Origin: Lachnospiraceae bacterium
Lineage (GTDB): Bacteria; Bacillota; Clostridia; Lachnospirales; Lachnospiraceae
Length of the DNA: 64,000 nucleotides
NCBI GenBank assembly: GCA_024685315.1
Contig: JAIKVW010000041.1
Location: forward strand, 31,533-95,532
Reading direction: 5' to 3'
The translations under genes and the position numbers were made by a program. The notes beneath the pieces are model-generated. The model was not told the DNA's origin and searched no databases. It saw only the letters and a program-made list of their open reading frames with translations. Below, piece by piece: positions 24,471 through 32,755 of the stretch. Each line of letters opens with the position of its first letter. Positions within the stretch are counted from its first letter, which is position 1.

Positions 24471-25766
24471 ATGGCATTAACTCTTTGTATCATTGCAATC
24501 ATTGTTTCCATTATTGTAGGCTGGAAGTTCAAGCTTAACACCGGCGTTATTGCCCTTGCATTCGCTTTCATTATCGGCAACCTCGTAATGGGAATGAAAG
24601 TGAACGACATCATCGCGTTCTTCCCTGTAACCATCGTTGTTTACCTGATCTCGATCGCTCTGTTCTTTAACTACGCGACAGAGAACGGGACCATGCAGGT
24701 TCTCGGCCAGAAGCTTCTCTACGCTCTTGGCGGAAACGCAAAGCTCATCCCCATCGTTATCGCAGCCGTTTCAGCTATCGTCGGCGGACTTGGCGCAGGC
24801 GCTTCCACCCCTGCTATCGTTGGTCCTTTCTGCTTCGTAATGGCTCTCCAGGCAGGCGTAAGCCCCGTGCTCTGCGCAGTAGCGATCACATTCGGAAACC
24901 TGCTCGGATCCAACAACCCCTTCAACGGTTACGGCGGAATCATCGGCCTCAACCTGATCAAGGATAACGGAGTAGAAGAGGGCGCAGCTATGCAGACCGC
25001 TATCTACTGCTGGATCAATACCGCGATCATCGTTGTTATCGTCCTCATTGTTTTCTACGTAGCAATGAAGGGCTTCAAGGCTAAGAAGGTTGAAGTCGCT
25101 CAGCCGCCCGCATTCAATCCTATTCAGAAGAAGACCTGCACTCTTGTCATCGTAGCATTCTGCTTCATGATCATCCCTGCTATCCTTTCTGCATGGGTAA
25201 AGACACCTTTCATTAAGACCCTCTCCGCATTCTGCCAGCCTCAGGTAGTATTCGTAGTATGCGCAGTCATCGCCGGATTCATGAAGCTCGCTGATGAGAA
25301 GACCGTCATCCGCAAGATGCCTATCAACATGATCGTTATGATCTTCGGTGTGTACACACTGATCAAGGTCGCTGCAGCAGCAGGACTTGTAGACGCTATC
25401 TCCAATGCACTTGCATCCTCTATTCCGAGGGCGCTCGTACCCGGAGCGATCGTTATCTTCGCGGCATTCCTCAGCTTCTTCTCAAGCTCGACCTCGACCG
25501 TCATGCCGCTTATGTATCCTATGGTCCCGACCCTTGCAGCATCGCTCAGCCTTAACCCTGTAGCGCTTTACACCTGCATCTTCTTCGGAGGCCTGTCAAC
25601 TGCATGCTCACCGTTCTCCACCGGCGGAGCTATCACTATCGCAGCATGCCCGGACAACGAAGTAAAGGATTCTCTCGGAAACAAGATGATCATTGTAGCG
25701 CTCATCGTTCCTGTGATCACCTTCATTGCGGCAGAGATCGGACTGTTCAATTTCTTCCACGTATAA
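24471..25766 (+). CDS. MatC-like carboxylate transporter
   Basis: A 431-residue membrane protein with about 10-12 helices and two related halves. Helix hairpins with small-residue loops (VGGLGAGASTPAIVG; FFSSSTSTVMPLMYP; GGLSTACSPFSTGGA) resemble the dicarboxylate carrier MatC / ion-transporter superfamily. Na+ or H+ coupling cannot be read. It follows the glycyl-radical enzyme within 40 bp, GAGGAGGAT precedes its ATG, and a terminator closes the operon. The simplest reading is that it imports the enzyme's substrate, probably a small (di)carboxylate. Confidence 0.8.
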   Translation: MALTLCIIAIIVSIIVGWKFKLNTGVIALAFAFIIGNLVMGMKVNDIIAFFPVTIVVYLISIALFFNYATENGTMQVLGQKLLYALGGNAKLIPIVIAAVSAIVGGLGAGASTPAIVGPFCFVMALQAGVSPVLCAVAITFGNLLGSNNPFNGYGGIIGLNLIKDNGVEEGAAMQTAIYCWINTAIIVVIVLIVFYVAMKGFKAKKVEVAQPPAFNPIQKKTCTLVIVAFCFMIIPAILSAWVKTPFIKTLSAFCQPQVVFVVCAVIAGFMKLADEKTVIRKMPINMIVMIFGVYTLIKVAAAAGLVDAISNALASSIPRALVPGAIVIFAAFLSFFSSSTSTVMPLMYPMVPTLAASLSLNPVALYTCIFFGGLSTACSPFSTGGAITIAACPDNEVKDSLGNKMIIVALIVPVITFIAAEIGLFNFFHV

Positions 25767-25830
25767 TACATCTATACATGCTGCGGACGCAGCCCATACA
25801 GGGTTCCGTGCCCTGACAAACAGCGGAAAA

Positions 25831-25872
25831 CAGCCTGCGCGGGTTTGTCCCGTGCAGGCTGAAAAAATTTTT
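25831..25872 (+). terminator. Terminator of the glycyl-radical enzyme operon
   Basis: Stem CAGCCTGCGCGGG/CCCGTGCAGGCTG (one G-T pair), loop TTTGT, then AAAAAATTTTT. Confidence 0.88.
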
Positions 25873-25884
25873 AATGTTTATGGA

Positions 25885-25914
25885 TTGTCAAAGGCATGAA
25901 TCGTATGATATAGT
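25885..25914 (+). promoter_or_regulatory. Promoter of the MFS-CoA-transferase operon
   Basis: TTGTCA (25885-25890), 18-bp spacer, TATAGT (25909-25914). Confidence 0.65.
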
Positions 25915-25926
25915 AAATGCATCAAC

Positions 25927-25942
25927 ATGTTTATTTAAACAT
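25927..25942. promoter_or_regulatory. Candidate PadR operator 1
   Basis: ATGTTTATTTAAACAT, a perfect 7-2-7 inverted repeat of the form ATGTT-N6-AACAT, just downstream of the expected transcription start of the MFS operon. The same pattern occurs at 29579-29594 and 29751-29766. Confidence 0.7.
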
Positions 25943-25971
25943 GATTAAAAATACGAAGGGAAAGAGCTGCT

Positions 25972-27216
25972 ATGAAGAGAAAGATGAACCGCTGGGTGTA
26001 CGCGCTCTCGGGCGTAGTGATCCTGCTTATGGCTGGTCTTGTATATGCATGGTCAGTCCTGTCCAAATCGATCGCTGCCGAGTTTACGGCCTGGACCAAA
26101 ACAGAACTGTCTCTCACATTTACCATCACGATGACCCTGTTCTGCATAGGCTGCCTTGTGGCCGGGATCCTGGCAAAGAAAGTGCATCCGAGGGCATATC
26201 TCATCCTCTCCGCGTTTCTTTTCCTGGCAGGGTTTATGATAGCTGCCTCCGCGCAGAGCCCCGCCGTGCTTTATCTGGGCTTCGGCGTTTTATGCGGGCT
26301 CGGTTCGGGATTTGCCTACAATGCGGTCATGAGTACGATCTCATCATGGTTCCCGGATAAGCAGGGTCTTATCTCAGGGATTCTCCTGATGGGATTCGGC
26401 CTCAGCAGCTTCATAGTCGGAAAAATATTTGCGTTCATGGCTCCCGCGGACGGATCCGGCGCTTGGCGCTCGACTTTCAGGATCTTCGCGGTCGTGATCT
26501 GCATCATCCTGGTGCTCTGCAGCTTTGTCTTTGAGAAACCCGCTCCGGAAGACCTTGCGCAGTTCTCCGGCGGAAAGAAGAAGAACGTCAGGCCTCCGGC
26601 ATCGGAAATGACCACCGCGCAGATGACGAGGAACCGCTCATTCTGGCTCTACTACCTCTGGGCAATACTTCTCAGCGGCGCGGGACTTGCGCTCGTGGCC
26701 CAGGCCAGCGGGATCGCAGGCCAGGTCGGAACATCAGTAAGCGACGGGACCATCGCAACCGTAGTCGGGCTTATTTCCATACTTAACGGCATCGGGCGCG
26801 TGTTCTTCGGCACGCTCTTCGACAAGAAGGGCTTCAGGCCTACGATGATCCTCGATATGATCATATTCATTATCGCAGGAGTCATTCTGATTATCGCGCT
26901 CATTTCCGGAAACTTCATGTTCATAATCATCGGATTCGTCGTAGGCGGTTTCGCGTACGGGGCAGTTACCCCTACCAACTCGGCCATCATCAGCGATTTC
27001 TTCGGAAGGCGCAATTATCCGATGAACTTTTCAATCATTAACACGAACCTTATCATAGCTTCTTTCGCGTCGACCATAGCCGGAAAGCTCTACGACATGA
27101 GCGGCTCCTACCTTAGCACGATAATTATGATGATAGGACTTACGGTCGCAGGTTTCGTGGTATTCCTGGGAATCAGGAGACCCGTTGAGAGACACGAAAA
27201 TACAGAATCAGAATAA
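25972..27216 (+). CDS. MFS transporter, oxalate/formate antiporter (OFA) family
   Basis: A 414-residue, 12-helix major facilitator. Features of the OFA branch: GVVILLMAGLVYAWSVLS in helix 1, a WTKTELSLTFTITM segment, the GLGSGFAYNAVMSTISSWFPDKQGLISGILLMGFGLSSF block and a long central loop (about 190-215). This family carries small or aromatic monocarboxylates and oxalate/formate. AAGGGAAAG precedes the ATG. It is 28 bp from the CoA-transferase gene, so import and CoA activation of the same acid is the natural reading. The promoter carries a PadR-type operator. Confidence 0.85.
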   Translation: MKRKMNRWVYALSGVVILLMAGLVYAWSVLSKSIAAEFTAWTKTELSLTFTITMTLFCIGCLVAGILAKKVHPRAYLILSAFLFLAGFMIAASAQSPAVLYLGFGVLCGLGSGFAYNAVMSTISSWFPDKQGLISGILLMGFGLSSFIVGKIFAFMAPADGSGAWRSTFRIFAVVICIILVLCSFVFEKPAPEDLAQFSGGKKKNVRPPASEMTTAQMTRNRSFWLYYLWAILLSGAGLALVAQASGIAGQVGTSVSDGTIATVVGLISILNGIGRVFFGTLFDKKGFRPTMILDMIIFIIAGVILIIALISGNFMFIIIGFVVGGFAYGAVTPTNSAIISDFFGRRNYPMNFSIINTNLIIASFASTIAGKLYDMSGSYLSTIIMMIGLTVAGFVVFLGIRRPVERHENTESE

Positions 27217-27244
27217 ATGATCATCTCATAAGGAGGGAATTAAA

Positions 27245-28873
27245 ATGGCACAGTTTATCACCGCTGCTCAGGCAGCAGAGCTTATCCCTGATAACGCCAC
27301 AGTCGGCATCGCCGGCATGGGCCTCTCCGGATGGGCAGAGGAGATCGCATGCGCGATCCGCGACAGATTCGCAGCGACCGGACACCCTTGCAACCTGAAC
27401 CTCAAGCAGGGCAGCGCCATCGGCGACTGGGGCAACGGCAACAACTACATCGGCTGGGACAGGACAAAGCGCGACGAGCCTGACAGGGCTCACGGAAACC
27501 GCGGCGTCACCAGGCTCGGCGAAGCAGGCCCCGGACTTGTGACCAAATGGACCAGCGCTCACATCGGCAGCGCTTTCACCCTCAATAAGATAGCAGCTGA
27601 GAAAGGCCTCGAAGTTCACTGCCTTCCCCAGGGCGTTACGATCAACCTCTGGAGAGAGATCGCAGCCGGCAGGCCCGGACTTATCACCAAGGTCGGCCTC
27701 GGCACCTTCGTAGACCCCCGCGTAGAGGGCGGCTCCATGAACGGACTTGACACTGAGGACGTAGTGCGCCTCGTAGAATTTAACGGCGAAGAGTATCTTT
27801 TCTACCCTTCATTCAAGTGCGACGTTGCGCTGCTCCGCGGAACGATCGCCGACGAGAACGGCAATATCTCCTTCGACCATGAGAGCGTCATGAACGAAGG
27901 CTTCGACGTTGCTACGGCCGTTAAGAACTGCGGCGGTATCGTTATCGTACAGGTAGAATACCTTGCAAAGAAAGAGACCCTTAACCCCAAGGACGTAAAG
28001 ATCCCCGGAAAGCTCGTAGACTACGTAGTCCAGGCGAAAGACCCGATGTCCTGCTGGCAGGCAGAGGGCGACTACTGGCAGCCTTCATTCTCCGGCCATA
28101 TCAGGATCCCGCTTGACTCTATCGAGCCGCTTCCTTTCGATGAGAGGAAGGTCATCTGCAGGCGCTGCGCTATGGAGCTCAAAAAAGGCGACCTCGTGAA
28201 TCTCGGCGTTGGTATTCCCGCCGACATGGCAAAGGTCGTTGCAGAAGAAGGGTTCATTGAAGATGTAACGATGAGCACCGAGAGCGGAATGGTAGGCGGC
28301 GTTCCGTCCGCACTCCCGAGCTTCGGAAGCGCTTATAATCCGGAAGCCATCATCACCGCAAGCGATATGTTCGACCTCATCGACGGCGGCGGACTTGACA
28401 TGACCTGTCTCGGCATCGGCGAGATCGACGGAGACGGAAATAACAACGTAAGCCGCATGGGCTCAAGGCTCACCGGCCCCGGCGGATTCATAGATATTTC
28501 AGCTGCGACCCCGAAGGTCATCTTCGCAGGGACCTTAATGGGCAAGGCAAAGTACAAGATCGGTGACGGAAAGATCGAGATCGTTCAGGAAGGAACTATC
28601 AGGAAGTTCGTAGATAAGGTCGGACAGATCACATTCGCGGGCCAGTATGCTCCTGAAGGCCAGGAAGTGCTTTACATCACCGAGCGCGCAGTATTCAAGC
28701 TGATCGACCACAAGATGACCCTCATCGAGATCGCTCCCGGAATCGACCTTGAGAAGGACGTCCTCGCAAATCTCGGATTCAGGCCTGAGATCTCTCCGGA
28801 CCTCAAGCTTATGGACTCTGAGATCTTCAATGAGACCTGGGGCGGACTTGGAAAGTATTTCGAAAAAAAATAA
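27245..28873 (+). CDS. Family I CoA-transferase, propionate-CoA-transferase-like
   Basis: A 542-residue fused alpha-beta CoA-transferase that moves CoA between acids through a glutamyl-CoA intermediate. The N-terminal half has GIAGMGLSGW and GLGTFVDPRVEGG; the C-terminal half has LVNLGVGIPADMA and the catalytic STESGMVGG (Glu about 346). Compared with propionate CoA-transferases it has an insert of about 25 residues near 60-95 (GDWGNGNNYIGWDRTKRDEP), which lies in the substrate half. AAGGAGGG precedes the ATG. In one operon with the MFS transporter; together with the acyl-CoA dehydrogenase of the same predicted regulon it points to CoA-dependent reduction or oxidation of an organic acid. Confidence 0.92.
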   Translation: MAQFITAAQAAELIPDNATVGIAGMGLSGWAEEIACAIRDRFAATGHPCNLNLKQGSAIGDWGNGNNYIGWDRTKRDEPDRAHGNRGVTRLGEAGPGLVTKWTSAHIGSAFTLNKIAAEKGLEVHCLPQGVTINLWREIAAGRPGLITKVGLGTFVDPRVEGGSMNGLDTEDVVRLVEFNGEEYLFYPSFKCDVALLRGTIADENGNISFDHESVMNEGFDVATAVKNCGGIVIVQVEYLAKKETLNPKDVKIPGKLVDYVVQAKDPMSCWQAEGDYWQPSFSGHIRIPLDSIEPLPFDERKVICRRCAMELKKGDLVNLGVGIPADMAKVVAEEGFIEDVTMSTESGMVGGVPSALPSFGSAYNPEAIITASDMFDLIDGGGLDMTCLGIGEIDGDGNNNVSRMGSRLTGPGGFIDISAATPKVIFAGTLMGKAKYKIGDGKIEIVQEGTIRKFVDKVGQITFAGQYAPEGQEVLYITERAVFKLIDHKMTLIEIAPGIDLEKDVLANLGFRPEISPDLKLMDSEIFNETWGGLGKYFEKK

Positions 28874-28874
28874 T

Positions 28875-28971
28875 AACTATAAAGCCGCCCACAGCTCGAA
28901 ATGCTTTGCATTCCGGGCTGTGGGCGGTTAGGGAGTCTTGAACTCCGGGCAAGGGGTGCCGAAAGGTTTAC
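28875..28971. repeat. Dispersed intergenic element, copy B
   Basis: Starts at TAACTATAAAGC and ends at GGGGTGCCGAA..TTTAC. The left 64 bases align with 35170-35232 with roughly 70% identity and one gap, including CTCG, TGCTTTGC, GCTGTG and GCGGT blocks. The small stem around TGCTTTGC is kept with compensating changes (GGG/CCC there, AAA/TT here). A CCGCCCACAGC/GCTGTGGGCGG hairpin may also terminate the CoA-transferase transcript. Confidence 0.6.
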
Positions 28972-28994
28972 AAATGAAAAATGCCCTGACTGGA

Positions 28995-29561
28995 TCAGAG
29001 CATTTCTCCTGAGACGTCTTCCCCGTATGCCTCAAGGCATCTTAGAAGCCAGGTAATGTAAGAATTTTCGCGGAGGATCGCGCCGTCAAGTACCATATAA
29101 TCTCCGCAAGCGCTGGTCCCGATCTCAGGCCGGGTCCCGTTATAGGTATCCTGCATGATAGTCTGCAGGCGCTCGCATTTATACCGGTGCTGGGCGAGCT
29201 GGCTTTGGAGGAGAGCTATGAAGCTCTCGTTAGGGGCGAACTCGGAGAAGAAAGTGCGCAGCCGGAAGATGTCCTTTGGAGTCTGCTCGACCGGCTCATC
29301 GGTGACCAGCCATTCGCGGAACTCGCGGCTGCCCTCCGGCGTAACTGTATAAAGCTTCTTTTCCAGCGTATTCCCCTGGATAACTACTTCATATTTGACA
29401 AGGCCCTCCTTGACCAGTTTGTTCAGTTCAGGATAGATCTGGCCGTGGGTCGCGTACCAGAAGTTTGAAAGGGCATGATCGCTGAATTCCTTGGCTATAT
29501 CGTATCCCGTCATGGGGTTCTGGCTCAGAAGGCCGAGGATCGAATATTTAAGTGTGCTCAT
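28995..29561 (-). CDS. PadR-family transcriptional regulator
   Basis: A 188-residue PadR protein: N-terminal winged helix (YSILGLLSQNPMTGYDIAKEFSDHALSNFWYATHGQIYPELNKLVKEGLV) and the C-terminal helical dimerisation domain (Vir_act_alpha_C type) ending near GAILRENSYITWLLRCLEAYG. PadR proteins are usually repressors relieved by phenolic acids or other ligands. The start at 29561 has GGAGG 9 bp upstream; an upstream in-frame ATG overlaps that site. Its -10 box lies inside a copy of the ATGTT-N6-AACAT operator, so it is probably autoregulated, and it is flanked by both other operator-bearing promoters. Confidence 0.93.
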   Translation of the reverse strand: MSTLKYSILGLLSQNPMTGYDIAKEFSDHALSNFWYATHGQIYPELNKLVKEGLVKYEVVIQGNTLEKKLYTVTPEGSREFREWLVTDEPVEQTPKDIFRLRTFFSEFAPNESFIALLQSQLAQHRYKCERLQTIMQDTYNGTRPEIGTSACGDYMVLDGAILRENSYITWLLRCLEAYGEDVSGEML

Positions 29562-29578
29562 TGTAAATACCTCCATGC

Positions 29579-29613
29579 ATGTTAATTATAACATGTTAGA
29601 CTTTCCAAAACAA
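29579..29613 (-). promoter_or_regulatory. padR promoter overlapping PadR operator 2
   Basis: On the minus strand TTGTTT (29613-29608), 17 bp, TATAAT (29590-29585). The -10 box is inside ATGTTAATTATAACAT (29579-29594). Confidence 0.72.
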
Positions 29614-29708
29614 GGACCGGACCCTGTGCGGCCGCCTTCATGTCAGCCGGTGTATAATGTGCACATTTTACAAATTGAAAGAATATGCACTTTGTTTTCC
29701 AAAAACCG

Positions 29709-29738
29709 TTGACAAACCGGGAAGAGGGCAACTATAAT
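29709..29738 (+). promoter_or_regulatory. Strong promoter of the acyl-CoA dehydrogenase
   Basis: Both hexamers are perfect consensus: TTGACA (29709-29714), 18-bp spacer, TATAAT (29733-29738). Such a promoter needs a repressor to be silenced. Confidence 0.85.
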
Positions 29739-29750
29739 ATAAATATAAAC

Positions 29751-29766
29751 ATGTTGAAATAAACAT
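29751..29766. promoter_or_regulatory. Candidate PadR operator 3
   Basis: ATGTTGAAATAAACAT, ATGTT-N6-AACAT, at the start of the transcript of the dehydrogenase, placed as in the MFS operon. Confidence 0.7.
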
Positions 29767-29804
29767 ATTCGTAAATCAGATTATTTTTTAAGGAGGAAAG
29801 AGCA

Positions 29805-30971
29805 ATGTTATTTGATAACTTTTTCACCGAGGACCATTTTGATATCCGTGAAGTAGCAAGAGATTTCGCAGAGAAGAGCCTTGCTCCCGTAGCGCTCGAG
29901 ATCGACAAGACCGAGCATTTCCCTGAGGATATCGTTGATACCATGGTTGAGATCGGCTTCCTTGGGATCAAGATCCCCGAGGAGTACGGCGGAGTCGGAA
30001 TGGACATGAGAAGCTACGTATCCGTTATGGAAGAAGTAGCAAGGAAATGCGCTACCGCTACTCTTTACATCTCTTCAGCTAACTCCCTTTCATCAGCTCC
30101 CATCCTCCTTTTCGGAACAGAAGAGCAGAAGCAGAAGTATCTTCCGGGCATCGTTGACAATACCGCTCCGATCGCTTTCGGTCTTACCGAACCCGGCGCA
30201 GGCTCCGATGCAGCATCCCTTTCCACCAAGGCAGTTGAAGACGGAGACAGCTACATCCTGAACGGCCGCAAGACCTTCATCACATTCGCTCCCAAGGCTA
30301 AATATACATCCATCTTTGCAAAGACCAGCCCCGAGAAGGGCGTTAAGGGCATCACCTGCTTCATGGTAGATATGGACACCCCGGGCGTATCCCTCGGAAA
30401 GCCTGAGGAGAAGATGGGCCAGAGAGGCGTTCCGGTATCCGATATTATCCTTGAGGACGTTAGGGTCCCGAAGGACTGCATACTTGGCAAGGTTGACGAG
30501 GGTTTCATCAACGCTATGAAGACTCTTGACCTTGGACGTATCGGTGTTGCAGCTATGTCCATTGGTATTGCTCAGGAAGCTATGGACCTCGCTGTTGCTC
30601 ACGTAAAAGAGCGTGTTCAGTTCGGCAAGCCTCTTGCAAAGCAGGAAGCTATCAGGTTCATGCTTGCTGATATGGAAGCAAAGCTTAACGCTGCCCGTCT
30701 CCTTACCTACCAGGCAGCTTACATGATCGACCAGAAGAAGAGCCTTGCAGACCGTGATGACGCAGCTACCAAGTTCGCATCCATGGCTAAGTACACCGCG
30801 GCTGAGTACGCTAAGGAGATCGTTGACAAGTCCCTCCAGCTCCACGGCGGATACGGATATTCCCAGGAGTACGAAATCGAGAAGCTCTACAGGGATGTCA
30901 GGATCAACTCCATCTACGAAGGCAGCTCTCAGGTACAGCAGATCGTTATCGCAGGCCAGCTTCTCGGATAA
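29805..30971 (+). CDS. Acyl-CoA dehydrogenase / enoyl-CoA reductase
   Basis: A 388-residue flavoprotein of the acyl-CoA dehydrogenase family. FAD-binding segments are FGLTEPGAGSD and KTFITFAPKAKYTSIFAKT. The C-terminal YGYSQEYEIEKLYRDVRINSIYEGSSQVQ has the catalytic Glu (about 372) at the place used by short-chain enzymes. In anaerobes such proteins often run toward saturation, reducing an enoyl-CoA with electrons from an electron-transfer flavoprotein; etfAB genes are not adjacent. AAGGAGGAAAG precedes the ATG. Codon usage and a consensus promoter suggest high induced expression. It belongs to the predicted PadR regulon. Confidence 0.94.
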   Translation: MLFDNFFTEDHFDIREVARDFAEKSLAPVALEIDKTEHFPEDIVDTMVEIGFLGIKIPEEYGGVGMDMRSYVSVMEEVARKCATATLYISSANSLSSAPILLFGTEEQKQKYLPGIVDNTAPIAFGLTEPGAGSDAASLSTKAVEDGDSYILNGRKTFITFAPKAKYTSIFAKTSPEKGVKGITCFMVDMDTPGVSLGKPEEKMGQRGVPVSDIILEDVRVPKDCILGKVDEGFINAMKTLDLGRIGVAAMSIGIAQEAMDLAVAHVKERVQFGKPLAKQEAIRFMLADMEAKLNAARLLTYQAAYMIDQKKSLADRDDAATKFASMAKYTAAEYAKEIVDKSLQLHGGYGYSQEYEIEKLYRDVRINSIYEGSSQVQQIVIAGQLLG

Positions 30972-31050
30972 TCCCCCTCTCCGGCCGGCGGGACGCTTTA
31001 TGTTAACCACATAAGGCGGCATAATGCGTAATTAAATAAGTTCGTCAGGA

Positions 31051-31110
31051 AGGCCTGTGCTATAATTATTGCGGAGATCACCGAAATATAGCACAGGCCT
31101 TTCGGCTTTT
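31051..31110 (+). terminator. Terminator-like hairpin after the acyl-CoA dehydrogenase
   Basis: 14-bp perfect stem AGGCCTGTGCTATA/TATAGCACAGGCCT with a 22-nt loop, then TTCGGCTTTT. The left arm also contains TATAAT, which might act as a -10 box for the next gene. Confidence 0.6.
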
Positions 31111-31143
31111 CAGAGGGATCGGTATCAGGAGGAGCAACGCGGT

Positions 31144-32109
31144 ATGAACGGGCTTGGTTTAGCTGAAAAGTATTACTTTGATATAGGGCGCAGGCCGCTT
31201 TTAGACGCCTGTCCGGATGTCCCGGGGTGGGCTGCGGGACTCGCGGGAGAGGGTTCCGATTGCCTTGGATTTGACGATGAGATCTCGAGGGACCATGACT
31301 GGGGACCCGGCTTTTGCATCTGGCTGAACGATGAAGACTTCAGCCGCTATGGAGAGGCGCTTCAGGCGGCCTACGACAGCCTTCCTGCAGAGTTCATGGG
31401 ATTTATCCGGGAAAATATGCCCCTGGCCGGCAGGAGGGTCGGAGTTTTCAGCACTTCCGATTATTATAAACGCTTTCTAGGCAGGCCCGGGCTTCCAGCC
31501 ACTAATTTCGAATGGCTGAATATACCGGAAGAGTACCTCGCGGTCGCCGTGAGCGGAAAGGTATTCGAGGTCTACGGCAAAGATGCAGGCTTTGAGTCTT
31601 CTTTCTGCGCGGTCAGGGAGGGGATTCTGAACTTCTATCCGGAAGATGTCCGGCGGAAAAAGATTGCTGCGGATCTTGCCAGGATGGCCCGGGAAGGCCA
31701 GTACAATTACTGGAGGTGCCTCGAAAGAGGCGAGGCTGCGGCGGCTTACATGGCGCTTTCCGGATATATTTCCTCGGCTATAAAAGCCATATACCTGCTG
31801 AAAAAACGCTATGCGCCGTACTATAAATGGGCTCTTCGCGGGCTCAGGGAGGTTCCGGGCTGCTCAGAATTCTGCAGCATTATAGACAGGCTTGTGTCCG
31901 CACCTTCGGATATGGCAGCGCTCTCGGACGCAAATGTGCGCGAACGGAAGCTCGCACTCATCGAGGAGATCGCAGGAGAGATCATAGGCGAGCTAAGCGC
32001 CCAGGGATTAAGCCGCGGGAAGGAGAGCTTCCTTCAGTCTCACGCGGAAGAAGTCCTTGCAGGCATAAGCGATAAAGAACTTAAGAGCATTCACATACTT
32101 GCAGGATAG
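31144..32109 (+). CDS. DUF4037 nucleotidyltransferase-like protein
   Basis: A 321-residue protein. Residues about 35-60 (GEGSDCLGFDDEISRDHDWGPGFCIWL) carry a G-S and a D-x-D arrangement like the nucleotidyltransferase fold of DUF4037 proteins. The remainder is mainly helical, with YNYWRCLERGEAAAAYMALSGYISSAIKAIYLLKKRYAPYYKW resembling the substrate domain of kanamycin-type nucleotidyltransferases. Substrate unknown. I start at ATG 31144 with AGGAGG about 12 bp upstream. It is followed after 4 bp by a DUF4125 gene, with a TPR gene convergent behind, a grouping that looks like a functional module. Confidence 0.75.
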   Translation: MNGLGLAEKYYFDIGRRPLLDACPDVPGWAAGLAGEGSDCLGFDDEISRDHDWGPGFCIWLNDEDFSRYGEALQAAYDSLPAEFMGFIRENMPLAGRRVGVFSTSDYYKRFLGRPGLPATNFEWLNIPEEYLAVAVSGKVFEVYGKDAGFESSFCAVREGILNFYPEDVRRKKIAADLARMAREGQYNYWRCLERGEAAAAYMALSGYISSAIKAIYLLKKRYAPYYKWALRGLREVPGCSEFCSIIDRLVSAPSDMAALSDANVRERKLALIEEIAGEIIGELSAQGLSRGKESFLQSHAEEVLAGISDKELKSIHILAG

Positions 32110-32113
32110 GATC

Positions 32114-32755
32114 ATGGATATTGAGAAGATAATAAATTTTGACGGAAAGCTCGCCCCTGACATACCCGGAATCATCGTCAGGGAATGGCAGATGTTCCAG
32201 AAGGTCAATAATGAAGGCGGCAGGGCATACTGCCAGGACGACCTGATAACATTTTACATAATGAGGGCCGCCCAGTTCAGGAACTGGCCGGAAGCACTGA
32301 GGGACAGTTATTTCGCGGATCTGGGAGCCGCATCAAAGGAAGGGAAGAACCTTCTGGCTTTTAAATACGGCTACATGATGGAGTACACTTCCCCGGAAGC
32401 CTTTGAAAACATAAAGGCGCAGCTTCCCGCGGTCACGACTGAGCGGCAGGAGAAAGCGGACAGGATCACCGCGGCCCAGGTCGCTCAGTTCCTGGAGCTC
32501 TCTGAAATCTATCCGAACGTGACCGGGAGAGCGAGGAAAGCAAGGTCAGAGCAGGACCGGGCTTTCGGAGGCACTTCATTTGAGACCTACCTCCGGGGAG
32601 AACTGAAAACTTACTCCGGGGATACCCTTGAACTTTACAGCAGGTTCATGGAGAGCCCCGGAGCGGAAAACCTCATTTATAATATTTACAATGATACTGT
32701 GAGGATGTACGGGTATTCCTCAATGGAAGACGCTGAGAAGAAGCTTAACCGCTGA
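32114..32755 (+). CDS. DUF4125 family protein
   Basis: A 213-residue soluble, mainly helical protein (IVREWQMFQKVNNEGGRAYCQDDLITFYIMRAAQFRNWPEALRDSY...) of the uncharacterised DUF4125 type. WPEALRDSYFADL and the EKYGYMMEYT-like middle are its most distinctive parts. No catalytic motif is clear. It starts 4 bp after the DUF4037 stop and so is translationally coupled to it. Its 3' end overlaps the convergent TPR gene by 11 bp. Confidence 0.7.
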   Translation: MDIEKIINFDGKLAPDIPGIIVREWQMFQKVNNEGGRAYCQDDLITFYIMRAAQFRNWPEALRDSYFADLGAASKEGKNLLAFKYGYMMEYTSPEAFENIKAQLPAVTTERQEKADRITAAQVAQFLELSEIYPNVTGRARKARSEQDRAFGGTSFETYLRGELKTYSGDTLELYSRFMESPGAENLIYNIYNDTVRMYGYSSMEDAEKKLNR

